From UBA1444 sp964521625 (GTDB lineage Bacteria; Bacillota; Negativicutes; UBA1444), in contig CAZFSM010000005.1 in the NCBI GenBank assembly GCA_964521625.1, positions 114,739-178,738 on the forward strand: a stretch of DNA of 64,000 nt, given 5' to 3'. Both the position numbers and the translations under genes were made by a program. The notes beneath the pieces were generated by a model, which worked only from the letters and a program-made list of their open reading frames with translations, was not told the origin of the DNA and ran no database searches. This document shows positions 26,088 through 34,769 of the stretch, one piece after another; within the stretch, counting starts at the first letter, position 1; each line of letters starts with the position of its first letter.

Positions 26088-27239
26088 ATGATGCAGCAAG
26101 TTTTTATTGTATCTGCAGCCCGGACGCCCACCGGCAAAGCGCCGAGAGGCCAGCTAAGCGGAAGCAGGCCGGATGAGCTGGCGGCGGCGGTCGTTAGAGG
26201 TTGCCTGGACAGGGTTCCATTTCTCGATAAAAACCAGATTGATGATGTAATAATTGGCTGTGCATTTCCCGAAATCGAGCAGGGTTGGAATGTTGCCAGA
26301 ACGATTTCCGTCCGGGCGGGAATCCCCAATCGGGCAGCGGCAATGACAGTTAACCGTTTTTGCTCTTCAGGACTGCAGGCGATCGCTTTGGCTGCCGCCG
26401 AAATAAATTCGGGTTGGGCCGAAATCGTGGTGGCAGGCGGTGTAGAAAGCATGAGTACTATTCCGCTCGGAGGCATGAAACAGACGCCCAATCCATATTT
26501 GACGGAACATTACCCCGAGTATTACCTGTGGATGGGCTTGACGGCGGAGGAAGTGGCGGAGCGCTATGGCGTTTCGCGGGCGGCGCAGGATGAGTTTTCT
26601 CTGCAAAGTTATACAAAAGCGGAAACGGCAATTGCGCGCGGCGTGTTCCGGGAAGAAATTCAGACAGTGCCGCCGGAAATATCCGGTCTTGCCAAAGCGA
26701 TTGATACCGACGAAATTAAACATGGCGTGACCTTGGCAGGACTTGAGAAGCTAAAACCTGTGTTTAAAATGAACGGAACCGTAACGGCGGCTAACTGCTC
26801 GCAGACGAGCGATGGCGCGGCGGCGGTAGTGGTGATGTCAGAAGCGAAAGTCAAAGAAACCGGGGCCGTTCCACTGGCGACGTTAAAGACGTTCGCTGTT
26901 GCCGGAGTGGATCCCGATGTGATGGGTATTGGCCCGATTGCAGCGATTCCCAAGGCATTGAAGCAGGCGAGACTGTCCTTAAGCGACATTGGCTTGTTCG
27001 AACTCAATGAAGCTTTTGCAGCACAAGCGATTGCCTGTATTCGTGCGTTGGAAATTGATCCGGGGCTGGTTAATGTCAATGGTGGCGCCATCGCTCTGGG
27101 ACATCCGCTAGGGTGCACCGGCGCCAAGTTGACGACTTCCCTGATTTATGAGATGCGGCGGCGCAAGGTTAAATTCGGTGTCGTTAGCATGTGTATCGGC
27201 GGCGGTATGGGCGCTGCAGGTGTTTTTGAATTGGTGTGA
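26088..27239 (+). CDS. fadA: Acetyl-CoA acetyltransferase (thiolase)
   Basis: A 383-residue thiolase that cleaves 3-ketoacyl-CoA with CoA. The nucleophile is Cys92 (NRFCSSGLQAI); the distal motifs NGGAIALGHPLGCTGAK and CIGGGMGAAGVFE are intact. Two consecutive ATGs (26088 and 26091) could both start it. It is the last gene of the operon and is followed by a strong terminator. No acyl-CoA dehydrogenase or electron-transfer flavoprotein is encoded here, so the pathway enters at enoyl or 3-hydroxyacyl level. Confidence 0.95.
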   Translation: MMQQVFIVSAARTPTGKAPRGQLSGSRPDELAAAVVRGCLDRVPFLDKNQIDDVIIGCAFPEIEQGWNVARTISVRAGIPNRAAAMTVNRFCSSGLQAIALAAAEINSGWAEIVVAGGVESMSTIPLGGMKQTPNPYLTEHYPEYYLWMGLTAEEVAERYGVSRAAQDEFSLQSYTKAETAIARGVFREEIQTVPPEISGLAKAIDTDEIKHGVTLAGLEKLKPVFKMNGTVTAANCSQTSDGAAAVVVMSEAKVKETGAVPLATLKTFAVAGVDPDVMGIGPIAAIPKALKQARLSLSDIGLFELNEAFAAQAIACIRALEIDPGLVNVNGGAIALGHPLGCTGAKLTTSLIYEMRRRKVKFGVVSMCIGGGMGAAGVFELV

Positions 27240-27255
27240 TTGGTTTTGCAGCAAT

Positions 27256-27313
27256 AAAATAAACAGGGGCAGCGTGAAAACTTGAAAAGTTTCACGCTGC
27301 CCCTGTTTATTTT
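27256..27313. terminator. Bidirectional terminator
   Basis: A stem of about 22 bases (AAACAGGGGCAGCGTGAAA with its complement), A-rich on one side and T-rich on the other. It lies between the thiolase gene (plus) and the convergent small membrane gene (minus), so it can stop both. Confidence 0.9.
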
Positions 27314-27321
27314 TAGATTGC

Positions 27322-27735
27322 CTACGGAAAAAACCTGCGCATTCCCCACATGATGCCGATCCCGGTAATCAGACCGCCGACGAATCCGACTGAAATCATC
27401 TTGTAGTTCCAGCTGCGTTCTTCCCAGTCTTCAATTTCGGCCATCGCCTGGGATTCGGCCTCGGCCTTGGCAGCGTCCTCGGCTGCCTGCCGTTGTTCAC
27501 GGTTATTGTAATAAGAATAGGCGGCAGAATTGACTCTGACAAACGGCGTTCCCTTGATCCGTTTGGCCGAAAGGCTGATCAACCGTTTGGCTTCAAACCG
27601 CTCCAAAATCCGCAGGATATCATCCCGGTCAAGATCAGGGTGCGCCTTGTCCAGCGTATAGTGCAGGCTAAAAAAGTTTCCCTGCTTCTTATCTTCGTCC
27701 AAAAGTGTTTTTAGCACCCGGTCTTTTTCGTCCAC
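27322..27735 (-). CDS. Small protein with winged-helix-like domain and C-terminal membrane anchor
   Basis: A 137-residue protein of unknown function. The N-terminal half (about 1-75: VLKTLLDEDKKQGNFFSLHY, LDRDDILRILERFEAKRLI) looks like a small helical or winged-helix fold. A charged Ala/Glu-rich coiled region follows (about 80-105), then one C-terminal membrane helix (VGFVGGLITGIGIMWGM) and a basic tail. I take GTG 27735 as start because GGAGG lies 9 bases upstream; the longer frame to 27873 would overlap the divergent regulator's start. It is monocistronic and divergent from the PrpR-type activator. Confidence 0.65.
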   Translation of the reverse strand: MDEKDRVLKTLLDEDKKQGNFFSLHYTLDKAHPDLDRDDILRILERFEAKRLISLSAKRIKGTPFVRVNSAAYSYYNNREQRQAAEDAAKAEAESQAMAEIEDWEERSWNYKMISVGFVGGLITGIGIMWGMRRFFP

Positions 27736-27788
27736 CAGCCAACACCTCCAACTAATAATTTCCACAGAACAGCCGACGAGTCCTGCTA

Positions 27789-27816
27789 GCAGGATAATGC
27801 CCAATATATACCGAAC
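27789..27816 (+). promoter_or_regulatory. Sigma-H-like promoter of the PrpR-type regulator
   Basis: GCAGGATAA (perfect -35 box) with GAAC 22 bases after the AGGA start (ACCGAAC, one mismatch in the -10 box). About 60 bases upstream of the regulator start. Confidence 0.45.
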
Positions 27817-27872
27817 TGATGTAAGCGAACCACACACAGAAACGAATTTTATGAATAAGGCAGGGAAAGTCA

Positions 27873-29735
27873 ATGCCCGCCATTGTCGTCATTGCTCCCC
27901 ATCAGGAAATCAGTGACATCGTTAATGAGATCGGCTTGCCTGACAGTGAGGCCGGATGCATTATCGCCAGGATGGAACAGGGGGTCCTCGCGGCCCGCTC
28001 TTCCGTCGAAGCTGGCGCGCGGGTGTTGGTCAGCCGCGGCCTGACTTACCGGATGATCGTCGAGGCGCTGCCGCTGATCCCGTGCGTCGAAATCAAAGTG
28101 AGCGGTTATGATGTCCTGCGGGCGTATTCACTGGCAGCAAAAAGCAGCAGTCGGCCGGCGATTGTCGACCGTCAGGAGGTCGTCGACGGATTTGTCAGTA
28201 TCGAAACTATTTTGCAGTCTCGCTCGCCGGCGGTCAAAGTTTCCCTGAAAGGCCGGCAGGAAGTGCGCGCCGCAGTTGAGACAGCTGTGCAGGCGGGAGC
28301 AGACTGTATCGTCGGCAATCAGGCAGTCGTGCAGGAAGCCCAGCGACGCGGACTAGCCAGTTTGTTGGTCCGCTCCGGCCAGGAATCGGTCCGTACCGCC
28401 ATGTATACGGCGCAAATCATCCTCGGCAGGCTGCGGATGCAGGAAACGAACGCCCGCCAAATCGACACCATCATTAATGCGGTCGAATACGGTATTCTGG
28501 CGATCAACACGCAGGGCGAGGTCACAGCGATCAATACTGAAGCCCGCCGCCTGTTACAAAGAGGCAAAGAGGGCGGGACTCATGAAACGGCGTTGATCAA
28601 AAAAATGTTGGCGGTCAGCCAGGCTGGGGAAAGGCGGACCGGCATCATCGAAAAAAATGGTCCGCAGAGTGAAATCGTGATCAATTTCCACCCCATTGTC
28701 AGTCAAAACTTAACAGTCGGACTGGTGGCTACCTTGCAAGAACTGCAACAGCTGCAGGATATCGAGCAGATCACACGGCGGGAACTGGTGCGCCGTGGTC
28801 GTATTGCCAAGCACTCATTCGCTGAAATCCAGACCCAAGTTCCGCTGATGCGGCGTGTCGTTGACGATGCCATCCGATTCGCCGCTTATGATTCCCCACT
28901 GCTGATTCTGGGTGAAACCGGCGTTGGCAAGGAATACTTCGCCCATGCAGTTCATCAGGCCAGCCGGCGCAAAAACGGTCCGTTTCTTGCTGTCAACTGT
29001 GCATCGATCCCGGAGAGCATTCTGGAAAGCGAGCTGTTCGGTCATTCGGAAGGCGCGTTTACCGGTTCCCGGCGCGGTGGCAAAATGGGCTTGTTCGAAC
29101 AGGCGCATGGCGGTACCATCTTTTTGGATGAAATCGGTGAGATGCTGGAACAATGCCAGGTCCGACTGCTACGGGTGTTGCAGGAATATGAAGTTTACCG
29201 TCTGGGCGACAATCGGACGATTCCGGTTGATATCCGAGTGATTGCGGCGACCAACCGCGATCTGTGGTCTTTGGTAAAGAACCGTAAATTCCGTGAAGAC
29301 CTTTACTACCGACTGGAAGCACTTACGATCGAAGTGCCGCCGCTACGCGAGCGCAAAGCCGACATTGACATGTTTGTACATTATTTCATCAACCATTTCA
29401 ATCGGCTGTATTCAGGCGCAGTCAGCGATATCGCGGCGGATGCGCTGCGGTTGTTGCAGGAATACGATTGGCCGGGCAACATCCGTGAACTGCAGAATAT
29501 TGTCGGCAGGTTGGTAGCGCTGGCCGCGGACAGCTGCATCACAGTCGATGAAGTCCGGCGCTGTCTGAGGCGCCGGATGAACGAGGCAACACCGGAGAGT
29601 GGCCTACGTGCAGCCGAAACCGCCGTGATCCGGCAGACGCTGCAAGAAACTGGCGGCAATAAGCAATTGGCTGCCAACTTGCTCGGAATCTCCCGCGCCA
29701 CTCTCTGGCGCAAATTAAAATCCGGTAACGAATAA
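27873..29735 (+). CDS. PrpR-type sigma-54 regulator
   Basis: A 620-residue one-component activator with an N-terminal PrpR_N sensor domain (about 1-175; GVLAARSSVEAGARVLVSRG, VKVSGYD-like core), a PAS-like domain (about 195-300), an AAA+ domain with Walker A GETGVGKE (about 347) and a Fis-type helix-turn-helix (AANLLGISRATLWRKLKSG). The sigma-54 contact loop reads GAFTGS (from residue 394). PrpR_N domains sense 2-methylcitrate in propionate regulators and other small acids elsewhere. A terminator, repeated GTTTC sites and a -24/-12 promoter follow, so it should control the oxidoreductase/transketolase operon downstream and sense that pathway's substrate. Confidence 0.93.
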   Translation: MPAIVVIAPHQEISDIVNEIGLPDSEAGCIIARMEQGVLAARSSVEAGARVLVSRGLTYRMIVEALPLIPCVEIKVSGYDVLRAYSLAAKSSSRPAIVDRQEVVDGFVSIETILQSRSPAVKVSLKGRQEVRAAVETAVQAGADCIVGNQAVVQEAQRRGLASLLVRSGQESVRTAMYTAQIILGRLRMQETNARQIDTIINAVEYGILAINTQGEVTAINTEARRLLQRGKEGGTHETALIKKMLAVSQAGERRTGIIEKNGPQSEIVINFHPIVSQNLTVGLVATLQELQQLQDIEQITRRELVRRGRIAKHSFAEIQTQVPLMRRVVDDAIRFAAYDSPLLILGETGVGKEYFAHAVHQASRRKNGPFLAVNCASIPESILESELFGHSEGAFTGSRRGGKMGLFEQAHGGTIFLDEIGEMLEQCQVRLLRVLQEYEVYRLGDNRTIPVDIRVIAATNRDLWSLVKNRKFREDLYYRLEALTIEVPPLRERKADIDMFVHYFINHFNRLYSGAVSDIAADALRLLQEYDWPGNIRELQNIVGRLVALAADSCITVDEVRRCLRRRMNEATPESGLRAAETAVIRQTLQETGGNKQLAANLLGISRATLWRKLKSGNE

Positions 29736-29738
29736 AAC

Positions 29739-29774
29739 GTTTCAAAAATAATAGTAATGTTTCAAATTTGATAC
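29739..29774 (+). promoter_or_regulatory. Candidate activator sites (GTTTC repeats 20 bp apart)
   Basis: GTTTC occurs at 29739 and 29759, exactly 20 bases (two helix turns) apart. The second forms the near-dyad GTTTC-AAATTT-GATAC. The sites lie about 90-125 bases upstream of the -24/-12 promoter. Confidence 0.5.
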
Positions 29775-29785
29775 TTTTTTTACCC

Positions 29786-29824
29786 AAAGCAGGTGTGGTT
29801 TCTAATCGCACTTGCTTTGTTTTA
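29786..29824 (+). terminator. Terminator of the PrpR-type regulator
   Basis: AAAGCAGGTGTG pairs with CGCACTTGCTTT (one mismatch, one G-U), followed by GTTTT. Confidence 0.75.
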
Positions 29825-29861
29825 TTGCTCTTTTCAGCATTTTCAGAATATATAAAAATAA

Positions 29862-29879
29862 TTGGCATGGTTTTTGCGA
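29862..29879 (+). promoter_or_regulatory. Sigma-54 promoter (-24/-12)
   Basis: TTGGCATGGTTTTTGCGA keeps GG and GC in exact register. It lies about 30 bases upstream of the ferredoxin-subunit start. Confidence 0.85.
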
Positions 29880-29909
29880 GTGTTACATACGAAAGGGAGG
29901 AGATGTACC

Positions 29910-30212
29910 ATGGCAAAAACTTTACCGATCGTTCCATCAGCCCAACCTGGCAGCATGGCGGAAGCGCCTTCCGGAATCGTCTGGCGCGAACAACATCCGC
30001 AAATTGGCGCAAAATGCAATCTCTGCCTGACTTGTCTGTTGTACTGCCCGGAGGGGGCGCTGGTGGAGACCCCGAATCAAGTCGACGTCAGGTTGAATCT
30101 GTGCAACGGGTGCGGTACCTGTGCGGTCGAATGTCCTCAGCAGGCCATCGTGATGGTAGCGGAGTTCTCCGGTGACCGCGGCGTGTTTCCGCTAAAGGAG
30201 GGAAAACCATGA
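29910..30212 (+). CDS. porD: 2-oxoacid:ferredoxin oxidoreductase, delta (ferredoxin) subunit
   Basis: A 100-residue protein with two [4Fe-4S] motifs (CNLCLTCLLYCP and CNGCGTCAVECP). It carries electrons from the thiamine-diphosphate site of the enzyme to external ferredoxin. ATG 29910 is 9 bases after GGGAGG; the ORF's upstream extension overlaps the sigma-54 promoter and is rejected. Its last four bases overlap the alpha-subunit start (ATGA), indicating translational coupling. First gene of the operon. Confidence 0.88.
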   Translation: MAKTLPIVPSAQPGSMAEAPSGIVWREQHPQIGAKCNLCLTCLLYCPEGALVETPNQVDVRLNLCNGCGTCAVECPQQAIVMVAEFSGDRGVFPLKEGKP

Positions 30213-31363
30213 GTGCGATTTTACTTACCGGCAGTGAAGCGGCGGCTTACGGCGCCAAACTGGCCCGCATCGAAGTGTTGTCCTATTATCCGATCACACC
30301 GGCGTTTCCGGCGATGGAACGCATCAGCAAGTTCATCGAAGATGGTGAGATGAAGACGGAGTTCGTCCGGGTGGAATGCGACCATAGCGCACTGGCAGCC
30401 GCACTCGGCGCTTCGCTGGCCGGTAGCCGCAGTTTTACCGTTACCAACTCGCAGGGCCTCTTATATATGACCGAGGTTGTTTACCATACCGCAGGTCTTC
30501 GCCAACCCGTCGTTATGGCAGTGGCAAACAGGGCGCTGTCGGCGCCTCACAGCCGCTTCCCCGAACATGGCGACGCGATTTCCCAAGACGCCGCCGGCTG
30601 GGTTCAGTTGTTCTGTGAAAACAATCAGGAAGTGTTGGACACGACGGTGCAGGCCTATCGAATTGCCGAAATTTGCCGTTTGCCGGTGATGGTGAATTAT
30701 GAAGGCTATATCCAGTCGCATACACAGGAAGAGGTGGTTGTTCCAGACCAGGAAGCGGTCGATGCATTCCTGCCGTTTCAGCGAATAGCCGCTCTCGACA
30801 TAAATAATCCGCAGGGGCTGAATACGGTGACCAGTCCCGAGTTTTACATGGACTACAAATTTCAGCAGGATGAGGCGATGAAACATTCCGCATCCGTTAT
30901 CGATGCAGTGGCTGCAGAGTATAAGGCCCAGTTCGGAGCTGTCCATGACTGGCATGGCGCCGTCGAAGCCTACCGGCTGGAAGATGCCGAGCATGTGGTC
31001 GTCACCATGGGGTCGGCGGTCAGTGATGCCCGGATCGTGACAGACCAGCTTCGCGCTGCAGGGAAAAAGATCGGTCTGCTAAAAATCCGGGCTTATCGGC
31101 CATTCCCGACCGAGGCAGTGCGTGAACAGCTGAAAAAATGCCGTTTGGTCACCGTGATTGACAAAAGCATCATTTTCGGTTCCGGCGGTGCGCTCGGTCT
31201 GGACTTGAAAGCGGCTCTGTACGGAACCCAGGCGCCAGCAATCAATAGCTTCATTGTTGGACTGGGCGGACGTGATTTCGGACCGCAAGACATTGCGCAG
31301 TTGATCAGCCTGTCGGAAAGCCAGCCGCCGCAAACCGCCGCATACCAGTGGTTTGGACTGTAA
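30209..31363 (+). CDS. porA: 2-oxoacid:ferredoxin oxidoreductase, alpha subunit
   Basis: A 384-residue alpha subunit of the pyruvate/2-oxoacid:ferredoxin oxidoreductase family (SEAAAYGAKLARIEVLSYYP, then the ECDHSALAAALGASLAGSR segment). The conserved NRALSAP is followed by HSRFPEHGDAISQDA, where pyruvate enzymes usually have a GDH-S/Q-D pattern, so the substrate pocket may differ. The reaction type is oxidative decarboxylation of a 2-oxoacid to an acyl-CoA with reduction of ferredoxin. Which 2-oxoacid is used is unknown; the operon context (transketolase, TIM-barrel isomerase) argues against a plain housekeeping pyruvate enzyme. Confidence 0.88.
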   Translation: MSAILLTGSEAAAYGAKLARIEVLSYYPITPAFPAMERISKFIEDGEMKTEFVRVECDHSALAAALGASLAGSRSFTVTNSQGLLYMTEVVYHTAGLRQPVVMAVANRALSAPHSRFPEHGDAISQDAAGWVQLFCENNQEVLDTTVQAYRIAEICRLPVMVNYEGYIQSHTQEEVVVPDQEAVDAFLPFQRIAALDINNPQGLNTVTSPEFYMDYKFQQDEAMKHSASVIDAVAAEYKAQFGAVHDWHGAVEAYRLEDAEHVVVTMGSAVSDARIVTDQLRAAGKKIGLLKIRAYRPFPTEAVREQLKKCRLVTVIDKSIIFGSGGALGLDLKAALYGTQAPAINSFIVGLGGRDFGPQDIAQLISLSESQPPQTAAYQWFGL

Positions 31364-31376
31364 GGGAGGTAGAGTC

Positions 31377-32243
31377 ATGAGTTTGAGCATGAAAGATATT
31401 CCCCAGCAAGACCTGTTCGGCCCGGGTAATGCCGGCTGCCGCGGCTGCGGCGCTGCCATCGCTGGGCGACAGGCGATGAAAGTCCTCGGTTCCAGCAGCA
31501 TCGTAACCATCCCGGCGTCCTGTATGGCCACGCTCAGCGGCAACAACCAGCGTACAGCCTGGAATGTGCCGTTTTACCACACCCTGTTTGAAATCGCGCC
31601 GGCAGTGTCGGCGGGGATTCGCGCCTCGCTGGATGCGCAGGGGATCAAAGATGTCAACGTGGTATCCTGGGCCGGTGATGCCGGAACTGCCGATATTGGC
31701 TTTCAGTCGCTGTCAGGCGCAGCCGAGCGAAACGATTCGATCATTCACGTCTGTTATGACAACGAGATGTATATGAATACCGGCGGGCAGACCGGCAGCC
31801 AGACCCCGTTGTATGCGATCACCAGCAACCAGCAGAAAGGGAAGAAGACCGGCAAAAAAGATATGATGGCCATCATGCTGGCTCACGGGATCGGCTACGC
31901 AGCCAGCGCCTCGATTGCCTATCCGCTTGATCTGATGGAAAAATTTAAAAAAGCGATCGCCCGCGACGGATTCAGTTACATTCATATACTGGCGCCCTGC
32001 TATCGCGGCTGGGACATTGCGACCGACCAATCGGTGGCGACTGCCCGCCGGGCCGTCGAATGCGGTCTGTGGGAACTCTATGAGGTGGAGGACGGTGTCC
32101 GCACCCGCACTGTCGAACCGGCGTTTATTCCTGTGGCCGATTATCTGAAACCGCAGGGACGGTTTCGTCATCTGACGCCGGCGATGATCGCGGAAGTGCA
32201 GCAGGCGGTCGATCGATACTATGGACGGGGAAAGGAGCTGTAA
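31377..32243 (+). CDS. porB: 2-oxoacid:ferredoxin oxidoreductase, beta (thiamine-diphosphate) subunit
   Basis: A 288-residue beta subunit. The thiamine-diphosphate/Mg motif is GDAGTADIGFQSLSGA, followed by YDNEMYMNTGGQTGSQTP. The N-terminal GCRGCGAAIAGRQ contributes to the proximal cluster. ATG 31377 follows GGGAGGTAG; an in-frame ATG at 31353 lies inside the alpha gene and is unlikely. It is followed after two bases by the gamma subunit. Together with the alpha, gamma and delta genes it completes a four-subunit enzyme. Confidence 0.9.
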   Translation: MSLSMKDIPQQDLFGPGNAGCRGCGAAIAGRQAMKVLGSSSIVTIPASCMATLSGNNQRTAWNVPFYHTLFEIAPAVSAGIRASLDAQGIKDVNVVSWAGDAGTADIGFQSLSGAAERNDSIIHVCYDNEMYMNTGGQTGSQTPLYAITSNQQKGKKTGKKDMMAIMLAHGIGYAASASIAYPLDLMEKFKKAIARDGFSYIHILAPCYRGWDIATDQSVATARRAVECGLWELYEVEDGVRTRTVEPAFIPVADYLKPQGRFRHLTPAMIAEVQQAVDRYYGRGKEL

Positions 32244-32245
32244 TC

Positions 32246-32674
32246 ATGCAGGAAGTTCGCGTTCATGGCCGATTTGGTCAACCTGTGGGGAAATTGGTTG
32301 CCGCGCTGAGTCGCCATGCCAGCCAAAAAGGCAAGCATGTGCAAGTTTTTAACTGTTTTGCCGCGTATCGACCCGGCGGCCCGATGTATACGGTGCTGCG
32401 CACCGCCGACGAGGCTGTGCTGCAGCGTTCGGCGAATAATGTCAGTCCGGACGTTGTCGTCGTGCTGGACAACAGTCTGTTTGCCTCGCAGGATGTTACA
32501 AAAGGGCTGAAACTGGGCGGTACGGTTATCGCATTGGGTGTCGGTCCGGAAATTCTCGGCGATAAAGCAACAAGATTTTCCTTTCTGCCACTTGACTCAT
32601 TTCTGGCCGACCGGAGCATGCCGGCGATCGAAGCGGGCCTGATAAAAAGCCTGGAGCAATGCCAGGCGTTGTAA
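32246..32674 (+). CDS. porG: 2-oxoacid:ferredoxin oxidoreductase, gamma subunit
   Basis: A 142-residue gamma subunit (family KorC/PorG; VRVHGRFGQPVGKLVAALSR at the N-terminus where the usual form is GRGGQG). It is somewhat shorter than typical gamma subunits of about 180-190 residues, and the normally glycine-rich GRGGQG is altered to GRFGQP. The middle (FAAYRPGGPMYTVLRTAD) corresponds to the conserved EvRGG/YG-P region. Fourth subunit gene in the order D-A-B-G. The altered motif, together with the alpha-subunit change, suggests a specialised enzyme. Confidence 0.8.
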   Translation: MQEVRVHGRFGQPVGKLVAALSRHASQKGKHVQVFNCFAAYRPGGPMYTVLRTADEAVLQRSANNVSPDVVVVLDNSLFASQDVTKGLKLGGTVIALGVGPEILGDKATRFSFLPLDSFLADRSMPAIEAGLIKSLEQCQAL

Positions 32675-32714
32675 GCCAACAGACCGGGAGTTCAAAATTT
32701 GAGGAGGTCGTATT

Positions 32715-33983
32715 GTGAGTATTGCGGTCATGTCACTCCTTGCCCTGGTTGTCGCTCTGGTCGTAAGTTGCGTGACTCCCAAGAACATCGGCGTGTTAGC
32801 CATCGCTCTGGCCTTCATCGTCGGCGGGATCTTCGGCGGTGTTTCCACAGCAAAAATCATCGGTGGTTTTCCTCTCGCTTTATTTATGACGCTGGTGGGC
32901 GTAACTTACCTGTTCGGCATTGCCCAGGCCAATGAAACAATCGACAAGATCACAAAGTACGCCGTAAAAGCGGTGGGCGGACGAATCGCCCTGCTGCCGA
33001 TCATCCTGTTCTTCGTTGCTTTCGCATTGGCTTCTATCGGACCCGGCCAGATCGCGATTGTCGCCCTGATGGCGCCGCCCTGTATGTTGCTGGCGGAAAA
33101 AGTCGGCATCAACCCGTTCCTGATGGCCCTGATGGTCGGCAACGGCGGGCAGGCCGGCGCCACGTCGCCGATTGCGCCAACCGGCATCATTGCCAATGGC
33201 CTGGTAGCAAAACTCGGCTACACCGGTCTGGAATTTCCGTTGTTCTTCTACAACTTCCTCGGCCATCTGGCTGTTGGCATCATCGCCTATGCCCTGTTTG
33301 GCGGTTTGGCATTGTGGAAGAACCGCAACGAAGTCGTCTCGCAGGAAGTAAATGACGCATTGTTGATCAAGGTTGAGCCCTTTACCCGGCAACAGCTAAT
33401 GACCCTCGTCGGGATCGGCGCCTTGCTGATTATCGCCCTGGTTTTCAAAAAAGATGTCGGTCTGTCGGCATTCACGATCGGCGCCATTTTGACCCTGCTC
33501 AATGCGGCGGATGAGAACAAGGCGATCAAGGCGATGCCATGGAGCACGATCCTGATGGTGTGCGGCGTCACGGTGCTGATCAGTCTGATGAAAGATGTCG
33601 GCGGCATGGCGCTGTTCGCATCCTTCATAGCCAAGTTTTCCACGCCGTTCACCGTGACGGCTGTCTATGGGTTTGTGGCGGCGATCATCTCCGTCTACGC
33701 CAGTACTTCCGGCGTTATCCTGCCAGCCTTCATTCCGATGATTCCCGACCTGCTCAAAAACATCGGCGGTGGCGATCCGATGGCGCTGATCAACACCGTT
33801 GTCGTAGCCGGCCACCTGGTTGACGTCAGCCCGTTATCGACAACCGGTGCACTGTTGATCGCTGGCGCCGGTCCGGCCACCGACAAAACAAAACTGTTCC
33901 GCAGTATGATTTACTGGGGTTTTGCCATGTCGGTCGTCGGCGCAATGCTCTGCTGGTTTTTCTTTACTGTCTTGAAGGTATAG
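32715..33983 (+). CDS. MatC-like dicarboxylate transporter
   Basis: A 422-residue integral membrane protein with a dicarboxylate carrier MatC N-terminal-like half and an overall DctM/CitM-type inverted-repeat layout (SIGPGQIAIVALMAPP, GNGGQAGATSPIAPTGII, then DVSPLSTTGALLIAGA near the C-terminus). Such carriers import malonate, other dicarboxylates or related small anions with cations. The start is GTG 32715 after GAGGAGGTC. Between the oxidoreductase and transketolase genes it is the best candidate for the substrate importer, so the substrate is probably an organic anion. Confidence 0.8.
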   Translation: MSIAVMSLLALVVALVVSCVTPKNIGVLAIALAFIVGGIFGGVSTAKIIGGFPLALFMTLVGVTYLFGIAQANETIDKITKYAVKAVGGRIALLPIILFFVAFALASIGPGQIAIVALMAPPCMLLAEKVGINPFLMALMVGNGGQAGATSPIAPTGIIANGLVAKLGYTGLEFPLFFYNFLGHLAVGIIAYALFGGLALWKNRNEVVSQEVNDALLIKVEPFTRQQLMTLVGIGALLIIALVFKKDVGLSAFTIGAILTLLNAADENKAIKAMPWSTILMVCGVTVLISLMKDVGGMALFASFIAKFSTPFTVTAVYGFVAAIISVYASTSGVILPAFIPMIPDLLKNIGGGDPMALINTVVVAGHLVDVSPLSTTGALLIAGAGPATDKTKLFRSMIYWGFAMSVVGAMLCWFFFTVLKV

Positions 33984-34001
33984 GAAGGCGGAACGGCGAA
34001 A

Positions 34002-34751
34002 ATGAAAACAATTGAAGTGTATCATGCCGACTCGCTGGCCGGTCCGCTGGGCAAACTGAAACAGGCGTTTGAAGCGGCAGTGAGCGGGACGACCATCAAC
34101 CTGACCTCGGGCCGTTCCAAAGAACTGGCCGAACGAATCGCAAGCGGCGCTGTCTGTGACGTATTTGCGCCATCTGACCCGGCAGTGGTTCCAGCCACAG
34201 GTACTGACTGGTCAATTATTTTTTCGGCCAATGAGATGGTCCTGATTACCCAGCCGGGCAACCCGCAGCAGCTCGGGAAAATATCTGACCTGGCCGCACC
34301 TAATATATCTTTGGCCCGGGTTGTCGGCGAAAAGGACATGGCTACAACGCGCAGCCTGCGGTTTATCCGGCAAGCAGCCGAAGCAGAAGGCGCAGCGGAT
34401 CTGGCCGAGTCAATCATTGCGGCAACCTGTGTCCAGGCGCCGACGATCCCTGATGCCGTGGCAGCCGTGACCAACGGCAGCGCCGATGCCGCAGTTGTCT
34501 ACTATTCGGCGGCTGTTGCCGCTGGCAATGCGGTGGCGATCATTCGGTTTCCGGCTACTGTCAACCTGAGCGGCGAAATCCGCAACGCGTTGTCAATTCC
34601 GGCGACGGCTGCCGACTATGAAACCGCCTGCCACTTCATCCGGTTCATCCTGTCTGGTCCGGGGCAGGCCATTTTGCAAGCATCCGGACAACCGCCGTTG
34701 GTACCGCCGATTCTCAGCGGACCTGTGCCGCAAAGCTTCATCACTGCATAA
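34002..34751 (+). CDS. ModA-like solute-binding protein without signal peptide
   Basis: A 249-residue protein resembling the molybdate-type extracellular solute-binding family (SBP_bac_11): HADSLAGPLGKLKQAFE at the N-terminus, GRSKELAERIASGAVCDVFAPSDP, then FRFPATV-type C-terminal core. It begins MKTIEVYHADSL with no hydrophobic signal sequence or lipobox, and no ABC permease or ATPase is encoded nearby. It may therefore be cytoplasmic and bind an oxyanion or small acid as a sensor or carrier. The start is supported by GGAAGG 12 bases upstream. A missed export signal is unlikely because the preceding gene ends just 18 bases before. Confidence 0.75.
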   Translation: MKTIEVYHADSLAGPLGKLKQAFEAAVSGTTINLTSGRSKELAERIASGAVCDVFAPSDPAVVPATGTDWSIIFSANEMVLITQPGNPQQLGKISDLAAPNISLARVVGEKDMATTRSLRFIRQAAEAEGAADLAESIIAATCVQAPTIPDAVAAVTNGSADAAVVYYSAAVAAGNAVAIIRFPATVNLSGEIRNALSIPATAADYETACHFIRFILSGPGQAILQASGQPPLVPPILSGPVPQSFITA

Positions 34752-34769
34752 CAAAGGAGGGAATCCCTG

